Shown in pieces: positions 50,297 through 60,520 of a DNA stretch of 64,000 nt. Source of the stretch: Mugil cephalus (Eukaryota > Chordata > Actinopteri > Mugiliformes > Mugilidae); the NCBI RefSeq assembly GCF_022458985.1, contig NC_061777.1:13791668-13855667 (forward strand), given 5' to 3'. A program made the position numbers and the translations under genes. The notes below the pieces were generated by a model, which worked only from the letters and a program-made list of their open reading frames with translations, was not told the origin of the DNA and ran no database searches. Position 1 is the stretch's first letter. Each line of letters begins with the position of its first letter.

Positions 50297-51874
50297 CCAG
50301 AAACTCATAACCTTGGAGCCTGAAGGACTTCCAGTCAGTGCTGTCACGCTGGATGTGACAATGAGACCAGAGAGGAGCACCTTCCTAGATTTCTTACTAA
50401 CGTTGAATGTTGAGGGACGTTGTATGATGTGCTGTGGACTCACTGGAGGACGCTGTCAATCCCAAAGATAATGGACCTGCGAGATTTTAGACAAACGTCT
50501 GGTCACGTAAACCAGTTTTCTTTGGCTCATGTAGCAATTTCTGCTACTACGGGACAAAGAAACCGGAACGCATTATGGTAAACACCAAAGTAAAAGCCCT
50601 GAAATACGTTTGCTCATGTGTGACGCTCACGATGATAATTCTGTTGAGACCGTCACAGTTGGCGGTATATGATTATGATGCTGTATTTATTGATGTTAAA
50701 TTTAAATGCTAATACTTTAGGGTGTTCCCGTAATTTTGCTTGTACATTACAAAAACAGGAGTAGCCCATTACCTCTTCTCAGAAATGATATTTTAGAAGT
50801 TACATACTACAAAAAGTCAGATAAGTTGAATTTATCTTAACACTGGTTCTCTGTTGTCTGATTTGCCTGATCATTCCCTGCGGTGAACGTAAACCGCATT
50901 CGACTTAATGTTTCGATTGACACAGTTTAGGTGTTGAATTTGATATTTTTCAACAATCCCGACGCTGCACGGTTGAGGTTCAAGTGCCAAGTTGTCGCTA
51001 ACGCTTGAGATGTTTAACACGTGGAACCACGAGTGCTACGACGAATGAGAGTGTCCGGCGAGGACCCTCCCTGAAAACATGGTGCATCACAGCCCGTTTG
51101 GCATGGTGTCGGGCTTTAACGGGTTCATCTCGGTTAATGCATAAGAAGTATTTAGTACCATCCTGCATATTTTTAATCCTGTGAAAGTGGTAACTGCCGT
51201 TTCCTACTAAACCAACGAAATCTACATGAGAAACGGTTCAAAACTCCGTAACGTCTGCAGTTTGCACTAATGTATATTCATGTGAGATTGCGTGGATTTG
51301 TGTGCAGTTTGTAAAGGTGATCGTTTTCAGGTATTAAAAAAAAAATCACAACAATTCACTTTATAGTCTTTATTAAAGCAAGAAAATGATTCACTACTTT
51401 TTGAGACGAGAGGTTGTCAAAAAAGAAATTGACAAAGTAATATTTGGAGGTGGCCACTTATAAAATCTTTAAATGCGGCTGAAATCTCTGCACAATATAT
51501 CAGACCAGTAGATGAACATCCTTCCTCAGGTCGCATCAATTCATCGATCAGCCAACAGCCTTCTCACATTCATGCAGAGTTCTGAGTTTAATCTCAACTA
51601 AACATAACCCACAGATAAATGAATAACAACAAGCACCAGTAACCTTTTAAAGAGCTGCATTGTTTTCCTTTCCTTTACTTCCAAAAAACAGTCTTCACTT
51701 ATCCCATTTTCCGTCATCACTTAGTCTCTAATTCTGCAAAAGGAGATTATTTACAGATTTTTTCTTTGTTGATGTACTTGAGGATTTCCGAACAGCCTAA
51801 ACCAAGGCTCAGCTGTCAGTGATTCATGGGGGTGAGTGCACCTGACCAAGTCCATAATCTGCACCTGGCCTTCT

Positions 51875-52830
51875 TTACTTCTTGCTGTGCAGTAGGACAC
51901 GTCTAAAGGTGAGGTTAATCCGAGGCGAGAGGACCTTCCTGCGAACAGGAAGGCTGTGATACCAGAAGGTGTTGGTTGGTGGGTTCATGAGGAGCAGGCT
52001 TCCATGAGCCAGCTCCAGCTTCACGGGCTCAATCTGTCTGCAGCTCTGTTTCCCCCGAGCGTCTCTGTGTCTGAAGATGAAGTCTCGTGCTGCCCCCAAG
52101 GAAACGGAGGCGATGGGACAGATAGGGTCCAGCTCCTTCTCGTCATCGCGGTGCTCGCCCATGTGATCCTGCCCGTCTTTGTACCTGGTGGAGACAATAA
52201 ACACTTTCAGGATGATATTTATCTCGGACTGTGAAATTTTCAGCTTATTATTTCTCACCTGTTCACCAAGACAAAGTTAAACGTCTGTCCTGTTGTGTTT
52301 GTGACGGCATCCCGGATGTATTCCAAGGTTGAAGTCCAAGGGCAGGCCAAACATGTGACACCAGAATAAGTATAAGTTAAACCCGCATCTCCATACGTCG
52401 CCTGCTTTCTTGGTATATTATACAACTTTCCAAAGACCTTCACCTTCGATTCTTCACCTGGAACAGAAACAGCAACAACGGGATAAACTAAAAGTGCAAC
52501 CACTCATAACTTTACAGAAAAAATGTTTGACGTACCTGTTGCGTATACCACCTCCTCCTCCAGCTGTTTAAAAAGATGGTCTGCTTCCTTTTTCGAGAAG
52601 AGCAATGCATAATCACAGTCCAGTCCTTCTGCCTCTATTTTCTGCCACGGAACAGGATGGGAGAACTCTCCTAAAGCTGCGTCCTCATCTTCCTCCTCAT
52701 CTTCCCCCTTATTCTTCATCCTCTCATCCTCCTCCAGTTTAACCTTCTTCCGTGGACTCCTTCTCAGGGCTTCGTTGGTGTTAGAGCGTTTATTATGTCC
52801 TTGAATGACACACTTTTCCATTGCGGTCAT
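51875..52830 (-). CDS. alkbh2: AlkB homologue 2, DNA demethylase (3 exons)
   Basis: Nuclear Fe(II)/2-oxoglutarate dioxygenase that directly reverses 1-methyladenine and 3-methylcytosine in DNA. Exons, minus strand: 52830-52536, 52457-52259, 52184-51875. They give 267 aa, or 264 if translation starts at the second Met (52821, MEKC), which aligns better with mammalian starts. Signature PRKQATYGDAGLTYTYSG is present. Iron ligands are His176 and Asp178 (GEHRDDE) and His241 (WYHSLPV). The 2OG-contacting arginines are Arg253 and Arg259 in PRINLTFR. The spacing matches human. The N-terminal ~60 residues are charged and low complexity with a KRSNTNEALRRSPRKKVK stretch that may be nuclear targeting. 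Head to head with ung. Confidence 0.95.
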
Positions 52831-53545
52831 CTGGTGTTGGTGGTGCAGATTAAGGATTGTAAGGTTTTTTTTATACCTGGATAAAACAAAGAAGAATTCC
52901 TTTAAAATAAATAATGGTCCCAGTAGAGTGGTTCATGATACTGTAATTTCAAGTATTTTTGTTAAAGTTGGATCCTTTAACTTAGTGATCAGGTTGCTTT
53001 ATCTATTGGCTAAGAAACATGTTTTCCTTTTTCTAAATTAACTGTAAATAAACTGTAAGAGGATCTCAAACGTGACCAAAACAAAGGTTAAGGGTAGGTC
53101 AACATAAACATATTGAAAGAAGACAAATAAAAACAGCTGAGAACCTGGAAACAGAAAGCGGTTACCTGAAAAGTGACTCAAATCGTTACCTGTCGAGTTA
53201 AACTAGCAAACAACTCGTTTCGGTTTATGGCCACTTTAACAAGTTCCATTTTCGCCCACTTCTCCAAAATAAGAAGAAATCAAGAACAGAGGGTTCAGAA
53301 AAGTGGCATAAACGTGTTTTTAAAAATGTAAATATGGCTACGTGTTAGGTGCTGCCGTCGGTGCTGGTAGACAGTGGTTTGTCTTGAACAGCACTTGGCT
53401 CATTAACATAACTGCTTTCGTCAGTCACTCTTGGCGCGAAGTGTTTAATCCCACTGGGGCAGTTTGGGGGTTTCTGAGGAGCCTGCTGGTGCTTTGCTCT
53501 CATTTTAGACATTTTAGTCAAGTCGCCAAAGTGCTTATCCGCAGA
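52831..53545. promoter_or_regulatory. Shared alkbh2-ung upstream region
   Basis: Only about 715 bp lie between the alkbh2 and ung start codons on opposite strands. No TATA box stands out near either start. An E2F-like 'cttggcgcgaa' sits at about 53430 upstream of the nuclear ung start. Whether promoters are truly shared is inference. Confidence 0.45.
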
Positions 53546-56106
53546 ATGATTGGACAGAAAACAATTAACTCGTTTTTTTCGGCAGTCCCGAAAAAGAGGA
53601 GTTCTACGGAGTTAAATGAGACCGAGGAGGATGCGAAGGACACGGTGAGCGTCACTTCTTCTTGAGACAGTAACTTGACCTTAAACGCGCGTGTAGCTTG
53701 TAACGCTAAACACTTTTTTTTCCTGGTATATTTCATTCATTTATTTCGAATTTTGAAGGAGCTGTAGTTTCCCGCGACGCATTCAGCGCGTTCAAGCTGC
53801 GTTCACCAACACCAACATGTTCTTGGATGTTGTTAAACGCGGTGCTCGCAACACGACAATGTGTGTACTGCTTCGCAGACGCTTTCTAAATCCAGTTTCG
53901 CCTCCGGCTGCACGTTGCTTACCAGCTCTGTGTTTCGCTCAATACATTAAAATAATACAGAAGAAGCAGAAGCAGAAGCCCTCTGCGGCGGAGCCGGAGC
54001 CGTCGAGGCCGTCCTCTGCTCCTCTGTCCCCGGAGCAGCTGGACAGGATCGCCCGCAACAAGAGAATCGCGCTGGAGAGACTCGCTTCCGTACAGACCCC
54101 CCCCGGGTTCGGAGAGAGCTGGAGGAAGGCGCTGTCTGCTGAGTTTGGGAAGCCTTATTTCAAACAGGTCAGGGAACCAGTCAGTAAGTTGCACATGGAG
54201 TGTGTGTGTATGTGTTTTGTTTGTTTTTACAAGTTTTAATGAGAGCACGTCTCCGTCACAGCTGATGAACTTTGTGTCTGAGGAGAGGAAACGTCACGTT
54301 GTGTACCCACCCGATGAACATGTCTTTACCTGGACAAAGACGTGTGACATCCGAGATGTAAGTTTTAATTGCGTTGTGCTGGGCGTTGCCTGACATGCGC
54401 AGACTTTGCAAAACGCTAGACAACACAAGTGACTGAAATGGGAGTTGTCAAATTAATAGAAATGTGTATCAGTACAAAACATTACAATTTAATGGCATTA
54501 CAAACCACAGCCTCCAGATGAAAACACACAATTATTTTTCTGAATACAATAACCTCCACAAAGATGATGTATAGTGCAGGACTGTTATATTACAATGCAT
54601 TCATTTTCACTAGTGTACCTATTGAACTAGCAAGTGCGTGTTCAAAGCCTCTAATACAGTCATATGTGTATGTAATATATAGTGTATAGTGTGTTATATT
54701 CAGTTTACAGACACAACAGACATCTAAATCAAGTAATTTGACAATTTTTAACCTTTTTTTTATTTAACATTTATTCCTTCCCAAAACTTAAATATTGCAC
54801 CCTAAATGAATGCAGCAAGTAATGCATGTGATATTTTTGACACAGTAGAAACATTTGGAAAGAGTTTATATAGCCTGCGTACATTTCCTATACAAACAAA
54901 ACCAGTTGTAGTTTTCAAACAACAACAGCGACGCTTAGTGGCAGGAGGTCATTTTTCACTTAATCTATGTATTGATGATTAAAAGTGTGCTGTGTAACGG
55001 TGTCCTTAAATTATTGTTAATTATTTGTCACTGTTTTCTCATCTAAAGATGTGTTTGTAATTCCAGGTCAAAGTGGTGATTCTTGGCCAGGATCCTTACC
55101 ATGGTCCTAACCAGGCCCACGGGTTGTGTTTTAGTGTCAAAAGGCCAGTGCCTCCTCCACCCAGGTTTGAAGCCTTTTGAGTTTCTCAGATAGGAAACAA
55201 CACATGCCACTATTTTTTTTTTATTCTTGGATTGTTTGACTTGACAAGATTAAAACCTCCAACTTGCGGGGTGAATAACATTGAAGATAGTTTCCTGTTA
55301 ACCTGGGTCCTGGCATTTATCTTTATGTTACTTTGATACGTTCCACCACCTGAACACCAAGAACACATGATCATACTTTGCATCTTGCATCCTGGTGCCA
55401 GATGTTCCCCAGAAGTGCAGGATAGACACACAGCCATCCAAATCTAATTGTGCTGTAAAGTCAGTATTTCAATTTAGTTTCTTCAATTTTTATGTTTCCA
55501 GTTTGGAGAACATGTACAAAGAGCTGGTCTCTGACATTGATGGCTTCCAGCACCCTGGACATGGAGATCTGACTGGATGGGCCAAACAAGGTACTTTTTA
55601 AATATAGTCTGCTGAATGTTTACACACAGTTACACAACAAGAGAACTGTCTGACATTAACGAAGCGTCTCTTTTCTCAATCTGTGACTCTGCTCACCAGG
55701 TGTGCTGTTGCTCAATGCTGTGCTGACCGTCCGAGCACACCAGGCCAACTCGCACAAAGACAAAGGCTGGGAGTCCTTCACTGACGCTGTGGTGCAGTGG
55801 CTCAGCAACAACATGGAAGGCCTCGTCTTCATGCTGTGGGGAGCGTACGCTCAGAAGAAAGGAGCTTCTATCAACAGGGTGAGTCCATACACTTGTTAAT
55901 GCAAATTCTTTCAGCTGTGTTTATTATCATGTTTTCATGCTCAGTTTTCACACTCTGTTTTACAGAAACGCCACCATGTGCTGCAAGCTGTGCATCCATC
56001 TCCCCTGTCCGCTCATCGGGGTTTTTTTGGGTGCCAGCATTTCTCAAAGGCCAACGAGCTGCTCAAGAAATCTGGAAAGTCTCCCATTGACTGGAAGGCA
56101 CTTTAA
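53546..56106 (+). CDS. ung: Uracil-DNA glycosylase, nuclear (UNG2) and mitochondrial (UNG1) forms
   Basis: Family 1 glycosylase that removes uracil from DNA to start base-excision repair. UNG2 uses exon 53546-53644 ([11 protein letters not shown], a PCNA-binding PIP box) spliced to 53961. UNG1 starts at 53817 and reads through to 54167 with a basic mitochondrial-type leader. Shared exons: 53961-54167, 54262-54357, 55067-55164, 55502-55590, 55700-55878, 55966-56106. The phases give 302 aa (UNG2) and 317 aa (UNG1). Motifs: water-activating loop [25 protein letters not shown]-intercalation loop [10 protein letters not shown]; an RPA-binding helix-like [14 protein letters not shown] in the shared part. 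The acceptor at 53961 lies inside the UNG1 first exon, the same arrangement as in human. The last exon is duplicated at 60521-60661. Confidence 0.96.
53817..53960 (+). other. ung: UNG1-specific mitochondrial leader exon part
   Basis: In frame with the shared ung exon. The sequence begins [15 protein letters not shown] and continues through [15 protein letters not shown], rich in Arg and hydrophobic residues with no acidic run, as expected for a mitochondrial presequence. A second Met (residue 15) could also initiate. It becomes intron when the nuclear first exon is spliced to 53961. Confidence 0.75.
54440..54640. mobile_element. Partial MITE related to the 46.2-kb element
   Basis: Shares 'ttttcactagtgtacctatt' and the 'gaactagcaagtg' end with the element at 46191-46513. 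Only the right end is recognisable. It lies in a ung intron. Confidence 0.4.
55290..55460. mobile_element. DNA transposon internal fragment in ung intron
   Basis: Contains 'gcatcctggtgccagatgt' then 'tccccagaagtgcagg' and 'cacacagccatccaaat'. I recall these as part of the autonomous relatives of the 19507-19952 MITE. No ends and no coding frame. Confidence 0.45.
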
Positions 56107-57168
56107 CTTGTTATGTATGTTTGCTTTTCTAATATGTGTTGATTAACTACTCACCAAAACCATAAGCTTTCTAACTTCCTGTTTCAGCAATAGTATGTTA
56201 TGTTCATCTTTTTTAAGTTGAAGAGTTTTTGTTTTATACACTGCCTTTTCCTTGTTCTTTTTTTTTTTTAAGTCTTTTTGTTCAGACTTGCTGTTGGGAT
56301 GTATTTTTGTATGATCTGCTGTTGGCAGTTCCATTGTTGTAAATATGTTTGTTTCCTTCTCTGTATTTACTGAAATTTGGGGTCAATTAAAGTGGTTCCA
56401 AAAAGCGGTTGTTTTGATTTCTCTGAGTTCGATTATTTCCGTCTAATCTGAAACGTTGTGTATGAGGCAGTAAGATCTTTTATCCTTAGTCCACTGCTGA
56501 AAATGATTATTTTTTCTTACTGTGGTCCCGGATATATTGGTAAATTGATTAACATTTTATTTGTTTAATATTCAGTTGCTGTCTCTGTTCCCCAGTGCTG
56601 TGCTGATGTCACTTCCTGTAGTAACTGGAAACAGTTTAATGAAGAAATTGCAGATGCGCTCAAGTTTTAAAAGGAAGTCACACATCACCTGTAAAATGTT
56701 GGTCCTGATGAACGTCGAAGGTAAATGTGGGTGTGAGAGCAACTTGTGATTTTTTACGAAGAACTTTATTTGGGATCTGCTCCAGCACCACCCATTTCAA
56801 GGAGAATATAACAATGTCAATTTTAAAGTCTCAACACTACAGTCGTCTTTTTGTTACATCTTCAGACCTGAAACAGTGCAGCTCCACCCACTGAGCTGAG
56901 GGTTAAGACACAGGAAATGAGAAGAGGCGTGTAAATTCACATCAGAGACTTTTATTTATATTTATTTTTTTTACATTTTCTGGGTAACATGGATTTTTCA
57001 AAATAAAAGCATAACATTGATCTCTTGTGTGTATGGAATGACTTTGTTGTCGGCTAAACAAAACGGAATTACACATTGTGGAATGCGTCGATGATTTATA
57101 TTAAAACTACTGATAAATATAAAATAGGTATAAAGAATTAATTTCCTGGTGCGTCGTCCACTATGTCC

Positions 57169-57660
57169 TCAGCCTGCTCTCAGTCGGAGGGTCAGGTAGA
57201 TGGTGCTGTGCGCCCTCACGTTGTAGTCCGACAGTTTTCCAGCAGACATCTCCCTGTCTTCGTGAATGAGCCTCTGCTGGCTCACCGGTACCCCCTCCCT
57301 CTGCTCCACACTCCGCTTGAAGTCATCCACCGTCTCGTTGGGTTTGATATCGTAGGTGCTCGTCTGCCCCTTCTCGTTCCTGAGGAACACCTGGATGGTA
57401 GGATTGATGGGAGGATTGATGGGAGGAGGCTCGACGATCAGCAGGGAGACATGGGAGCCGGACTGCAAGCCGTAGTCGCACAAAAGTTTGGTGTCGTCAC
57501 TGAGAGTTGTTTTTTTGCCGTTTACAAACACCAACTTCTGTTTGTGGACAGGCACCTTCAGTAGTCTATGGATTTGTATTTTCAGGGATCCAACAGTGTC
57601 CTGTGGGTTCACAACCAGCGGGTGTAATGTCCCATCCATTGTTTTGATGATTAGTTCCAT
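57169..57660 (-). CDS. isg15: ISG15-like ubiquitin-like modifier, copy A (ends LRLRAG)
   Basis: Interferon-stimulated protein with two ubiquitin-like domains, 163 aa, single coding exon. UBL1 spans about residues 1-78. The hinge is a short Pro-rich repeat (EPPPINPPINPT). UBL2 spans about residues 91-163. In the family, the LRLRGG C-terminus is activated by the E1 enzyme and joined to lysines of target proteins. Here the last residues are LRLRAG, because the first Gly codon GGA has become GCA. A 5'UTR intron is predicted, with a good acceptor (57671-57670), but its inferred donor is AT rather than GT at 57774-57773. It converges with ung. The frame is intact, so it may be a non-conjugating form or an early pseudogene. 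Confidence 0.85.
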   Translation of the reverse strand: MELIIKTMDGTLHPLVVNPQDTVGSLKIQIHRLLKVPVHKQKLVFVNGKKTTLSDDTKLLCDYGLQSGSHVSLLIVEPPPINPPINPTIQVFLRNEKGQTSTYDIKPNETVDDFKRSVEQREGVPVSQQRLIHEDREMSAGKLSDYNVRAHSTIYLTLRLRAG

Positions 57661-57865
57661 CTTAACAGTCTGAAAGAGAATTCAAAATATAATTTAAGAT
57701 GCAGCAAAAAGACATCTCTGTTAATTGTCAAATGTTGCTTCATCATTGTTCGTTTTATGAAGAAAGCTTCATATCTTGGGATGATTTCTTGTCCTCCTTT
57801 TTTTTGTTCAGGGATGCCACTTGTCGCGATTCTCAATAGCTATGTGAAAACTTTTAGCTCCTCTG

Positions 57866-57954
57866 TTTATATACAGTCTGACCCAGCTGATTAAAACACC
57901 CTCCCCTTCACTTACGATTCATTTTCCCTATCTGCTTTGATTATTTTCGGTTTC
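57866..57954 (-). promoter_or_regulatory. isg15: isg15 copy A promoter: TATA box and ISRE-like site
   Basis: On the minus strand, GAAACCGAAAA (57944-57954) fits the GAAANNGAAA interferon-stimulated response element core. A TATATAAA box (57866-57873) lies about 70 bp downstream. A weaker GGAAAATGAATC follows the ISRE on its distal side. The arrangement suggests IRF/STAT control, as for ISG15 in other fish. Spacing and orientation match copy C. Confidence 0.7.
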
Positions 57955-58282
57955 TATTCTCCAAACATGACTCCGCTATACGATGCGTGTTTTGATCACG
58001 CAGCAATGCGTCACCACTTAACCGGTTTATTAGGCAGGTGTTGTAGGTGTGGCGGAGGAGAAACAGCTGGGCTGGGACAAGGGACTTTCTTTTTTTAACT
58101 AATCTGTTCAAGTCCAACCATGAACTGTGATTCCGTTTAGCTGCGTTAAGAACTTGTTTAGAGGGAAACAAAACCAAAGCAGAAAATAGTAGCCATGACA
58201 AGGATTTCTTACAATGCAACAAGAAAAACAAAAACATAGAGAAGTATACTGCAAATCAACAGTGGTGGAAGAGATCCTTTAT

Positions 58283-58405
58283 TTACACTGATCAGTCATA
58301 ACATTATGTCCACCTTGCTAATATTGTGTATAGGTCTCTTTTGTGCCTCCAAAACGACTGAGACAGTTGGGAAGCCCTCAGAGGGTTAGTGTCTGTTGTC
58401 TGGAA
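58283..58405. mobile_element. Deleted MITE copy in duplication unit 1
   Basis: Starts 'cagtcataacattatgtcc' and breaks off after 'tgtctgttgtctgg'. The matching element in unit 2 (62862-63180) is some 300 bp longer. The element therefore pre-dates the duplication and was later shortened here. Confidence 0.6.
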
Positions 58406-59189
58406 ATGAAAAATTAATAAATAAAAAATAGGGGGTAGTGCGGTGCCAGTAGTAGCACGAGGACGCTGTGACAACTGTCAACAGAGGAGAGTGATACATG
58501 CGCTGTATAATACTTAGTGTATACAGTCAATGTGTAATACCGGCTCTAGTGCTCATTTGGTATTTGGTCTCGAGGGCCAAATGTAATTACACTGCGGACC
58601 AGAGTTTGACACCTACGGCATAGAAGGTATGCACGTGACGTCACAACTAGCCGAAGTCTCCATGGTTACGGAGCACTGTGTGGCAGAAAGTGACAGATGA
58701 ACATGGAGATGAACAGCATTAGTTTGAATCATAGCCTTTAATGGCGTCTAAGTTGTAAAACTGATTTAAAAAAAGAGCTGTTGTGCGAGTGACTGAACCA
58801 ACAGATTTGAAAAGTAGCCAGATTTACAGGCTCCTGGAAGCCGGAAGTAAATGGATCACTGCATTACGAAGAAACAACTGGAATCTAGGCATATTTAGTG
58901 TCAAGTAATATTAATTCATACTGTATTTTTGATGAAGTTATACCCTAGGTTACTTCTTAAGTTACGTTCTGGAGGGCTGTTAGATAAGTTTATCGACATT
59001 GGTTTTTTTTTGTTTGTTTGTTTTTTTGGCGTAGTTACGGCCAACAGTAACTATTTCAGTTCAATAAATAACCATAAAACAATAAACGGAATATGACCTA
59101 ACCTAACTGACATGACTCAAAACTAGCTTAAGTTAACTGAAACTGAGGCGAATCCACTCTTCCAAATCCATGCTAGTTCATATGGATCA

Positions 59190-59410
59190 TTGTTGAGTCC
59201 AGGCGGAAAAAGCTCTGAAAAAGCTGAACTTAACTTCCGGGTGAGCAGGGAGAAGCAATCGATCTCCCTCTCTATTCATCCAACGTCTAACCAATCAGGT
59301 GACGCTCCATTGGTCATGAGGCGACACCGGCACATAGGACAGATCAGCCATGGCCACCAACACGACTGGTGGATCTTCAGAGAGTACTATTTGCGTTCGT
59401 GAAATTGTGT
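59190..59410. other. CCAAT-containing stretch before isg15 copy B
   Basis: Holds 'aaccaatcaggtgacg' followed by 'ccattggtcatg', CCAAT boxes in opposite orientations about 15 bp apart, then a short 20-codon frame with a good Kozak start at 59350. No known gene recognised. It could be remnant promoter DNA. Confidence 0.3.
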
Positions 59411-59730
59411 AATAGATTTGAGCTGAGCTGAGGGTTTAGGCACAGGAAATGAGAAGAGGCGTGTAAATTCACACCAGAGACTTTTATTTATATTTAATTT
59501 TTTACAATTTCTGGGTAACATGGATTTTTTCACCATAAAAGCACAACATTGATCTCTCGTGTGTATGGAATGACTTTGTTGTCAGCTAAACAAAACACAA
59601 AGCTATTAAGGCGGAATTACACATTGTGGAATGCGTCGATGATTTATATTAAAACTACGAATAAATATAAAATAATAATAATTAAAAAAAAGTATAAAGA
59701 ATTAATCCTGCTGTGTCGTCCAGTATGTCC

Positions 59731-60005
59731 TCAGCCTCCTCTCAGTCGGAGGGTCAGGTAGATGGTGCTGTGCGTCCTCACGTTGTAGTCTGACAGTTTT
59801 CCAGTTGTCATGTCCTTGCCTTCGTGAATGAACCTCTGCTGGCTCACCGGTACCCCCTCCCTCTGCTCTACACTCCGCTTGAAGTCGTTCACCGTCTCGT
59901 TGGGTTTGATATCGTAGGTGCTCGACTTCCCCTTCTCGTTTATGAGGAACACCTGAGTGGGAGGATTGATAGGAGGCTTGATGTAGGAGTCTCGACAATC
60001 ACAAC
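59731..60005 (-). pseudogene. isg15: ISG15-like copy B, truncated second UBL domain (ends LRLRGG)
   Basis: The minus strand reads a hinge remnant (INPPTQVFL) and a complete second ubiquitin-like domain ending LRLRGG then stop, the only copy here with the canonical tail. The first domain, promoter and leader are missing. Similarity stops near 60005, where unrelated DNA begins, and the residual hinge is frameshifted. Downstream DNA (59420-59700) matches the 3' flanks of copies A and C. Best read as a decayed duplicate, though it could donate sequence by gene conversion. Confidence 0.8.
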
Positions 60006-60009
60006 AGAG

Positions 60010-60493
60010 GAGAAACCTTAAGATGGAGGACGTCTCAGGCCTTCAGCCTCTTTTCTCCTGCCTCTTGATTTGGCTGCACATGATTTTGCTGTCTTTGTCT
60101 CTTAGTGCTCTTGCAGCGACTTTTGTGTGTGGGAGGTTTTTGGGACTAGGTAAGACGGGGTACCCTGTACATTTTGGGCACTCACGTAGGTGATTATTGT
60201 TATTCCACTAGGTTTATGGGTTGTGCCACCGCTGTATTGTTTTGGGGAAAGTCTCTTGGTAGACAAGCCAGTTAGGTATTTTTGTTGATTTTCTTTTTCC
60301 AGAGGTAGCTCAGATAGGCCGTCTTTTGTTATATTACTTTCATTTTATTTGGCACAACCTCTTTGTCCCATCCTCCCTCACCTTAGCGTGTTTTCCTTTG
60401 TTACAATAAATCACGCTTGCTCATTTCCACAAGACTTGTTTGTTTACTGGTTGTCGTGTTGTCTGACACCTGGTTTTACCAGGTGGACGTGAC
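60010..60493 (+). mobile_element. Unclassified ~480-bp insert between duplication units
   Basis: This sequence is not found elsewhere in the window and separates the broken copy B from unit 2. It has an AATAAA at about 60406-60411 and ends 'caggtggacgtgaca', which would suit the 3' end of a solo LTR on the plus strand. The 5' edge and a target duplication are not evident, so the class is uncertain. Confidence 0.3.
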
Positions 60494-60520
60494 ACTCAGT
60501 TTTCACACTCTGTTTTACAG

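Larger units (their letters stand above)
55940..59110. repeat. Tandem segmental duplication, unit 1
   Basis: Runs from a few bases before the ung last exon, through its 3'UTR, isg15 copy A and about 1.4 kb of flank. Unit 2 (60494-64000) repeats the same order and orientation with many single-base differences and a few indels. The left breakpoint is sharp: similarity begins at 'ctcagttttcacactctg' (about 55940 and 60495). The match continues to the window end. Confidence 0.9.

Noticed and set aside
57163-57564. Plus-strand frames opposite isg15 copies (also 59824-60021 and 61766-62140)
   Set aside because: They repeat in every copy only because the antisense strand is duplicated too. The minus-strand frames match ubiquitin-like domains.
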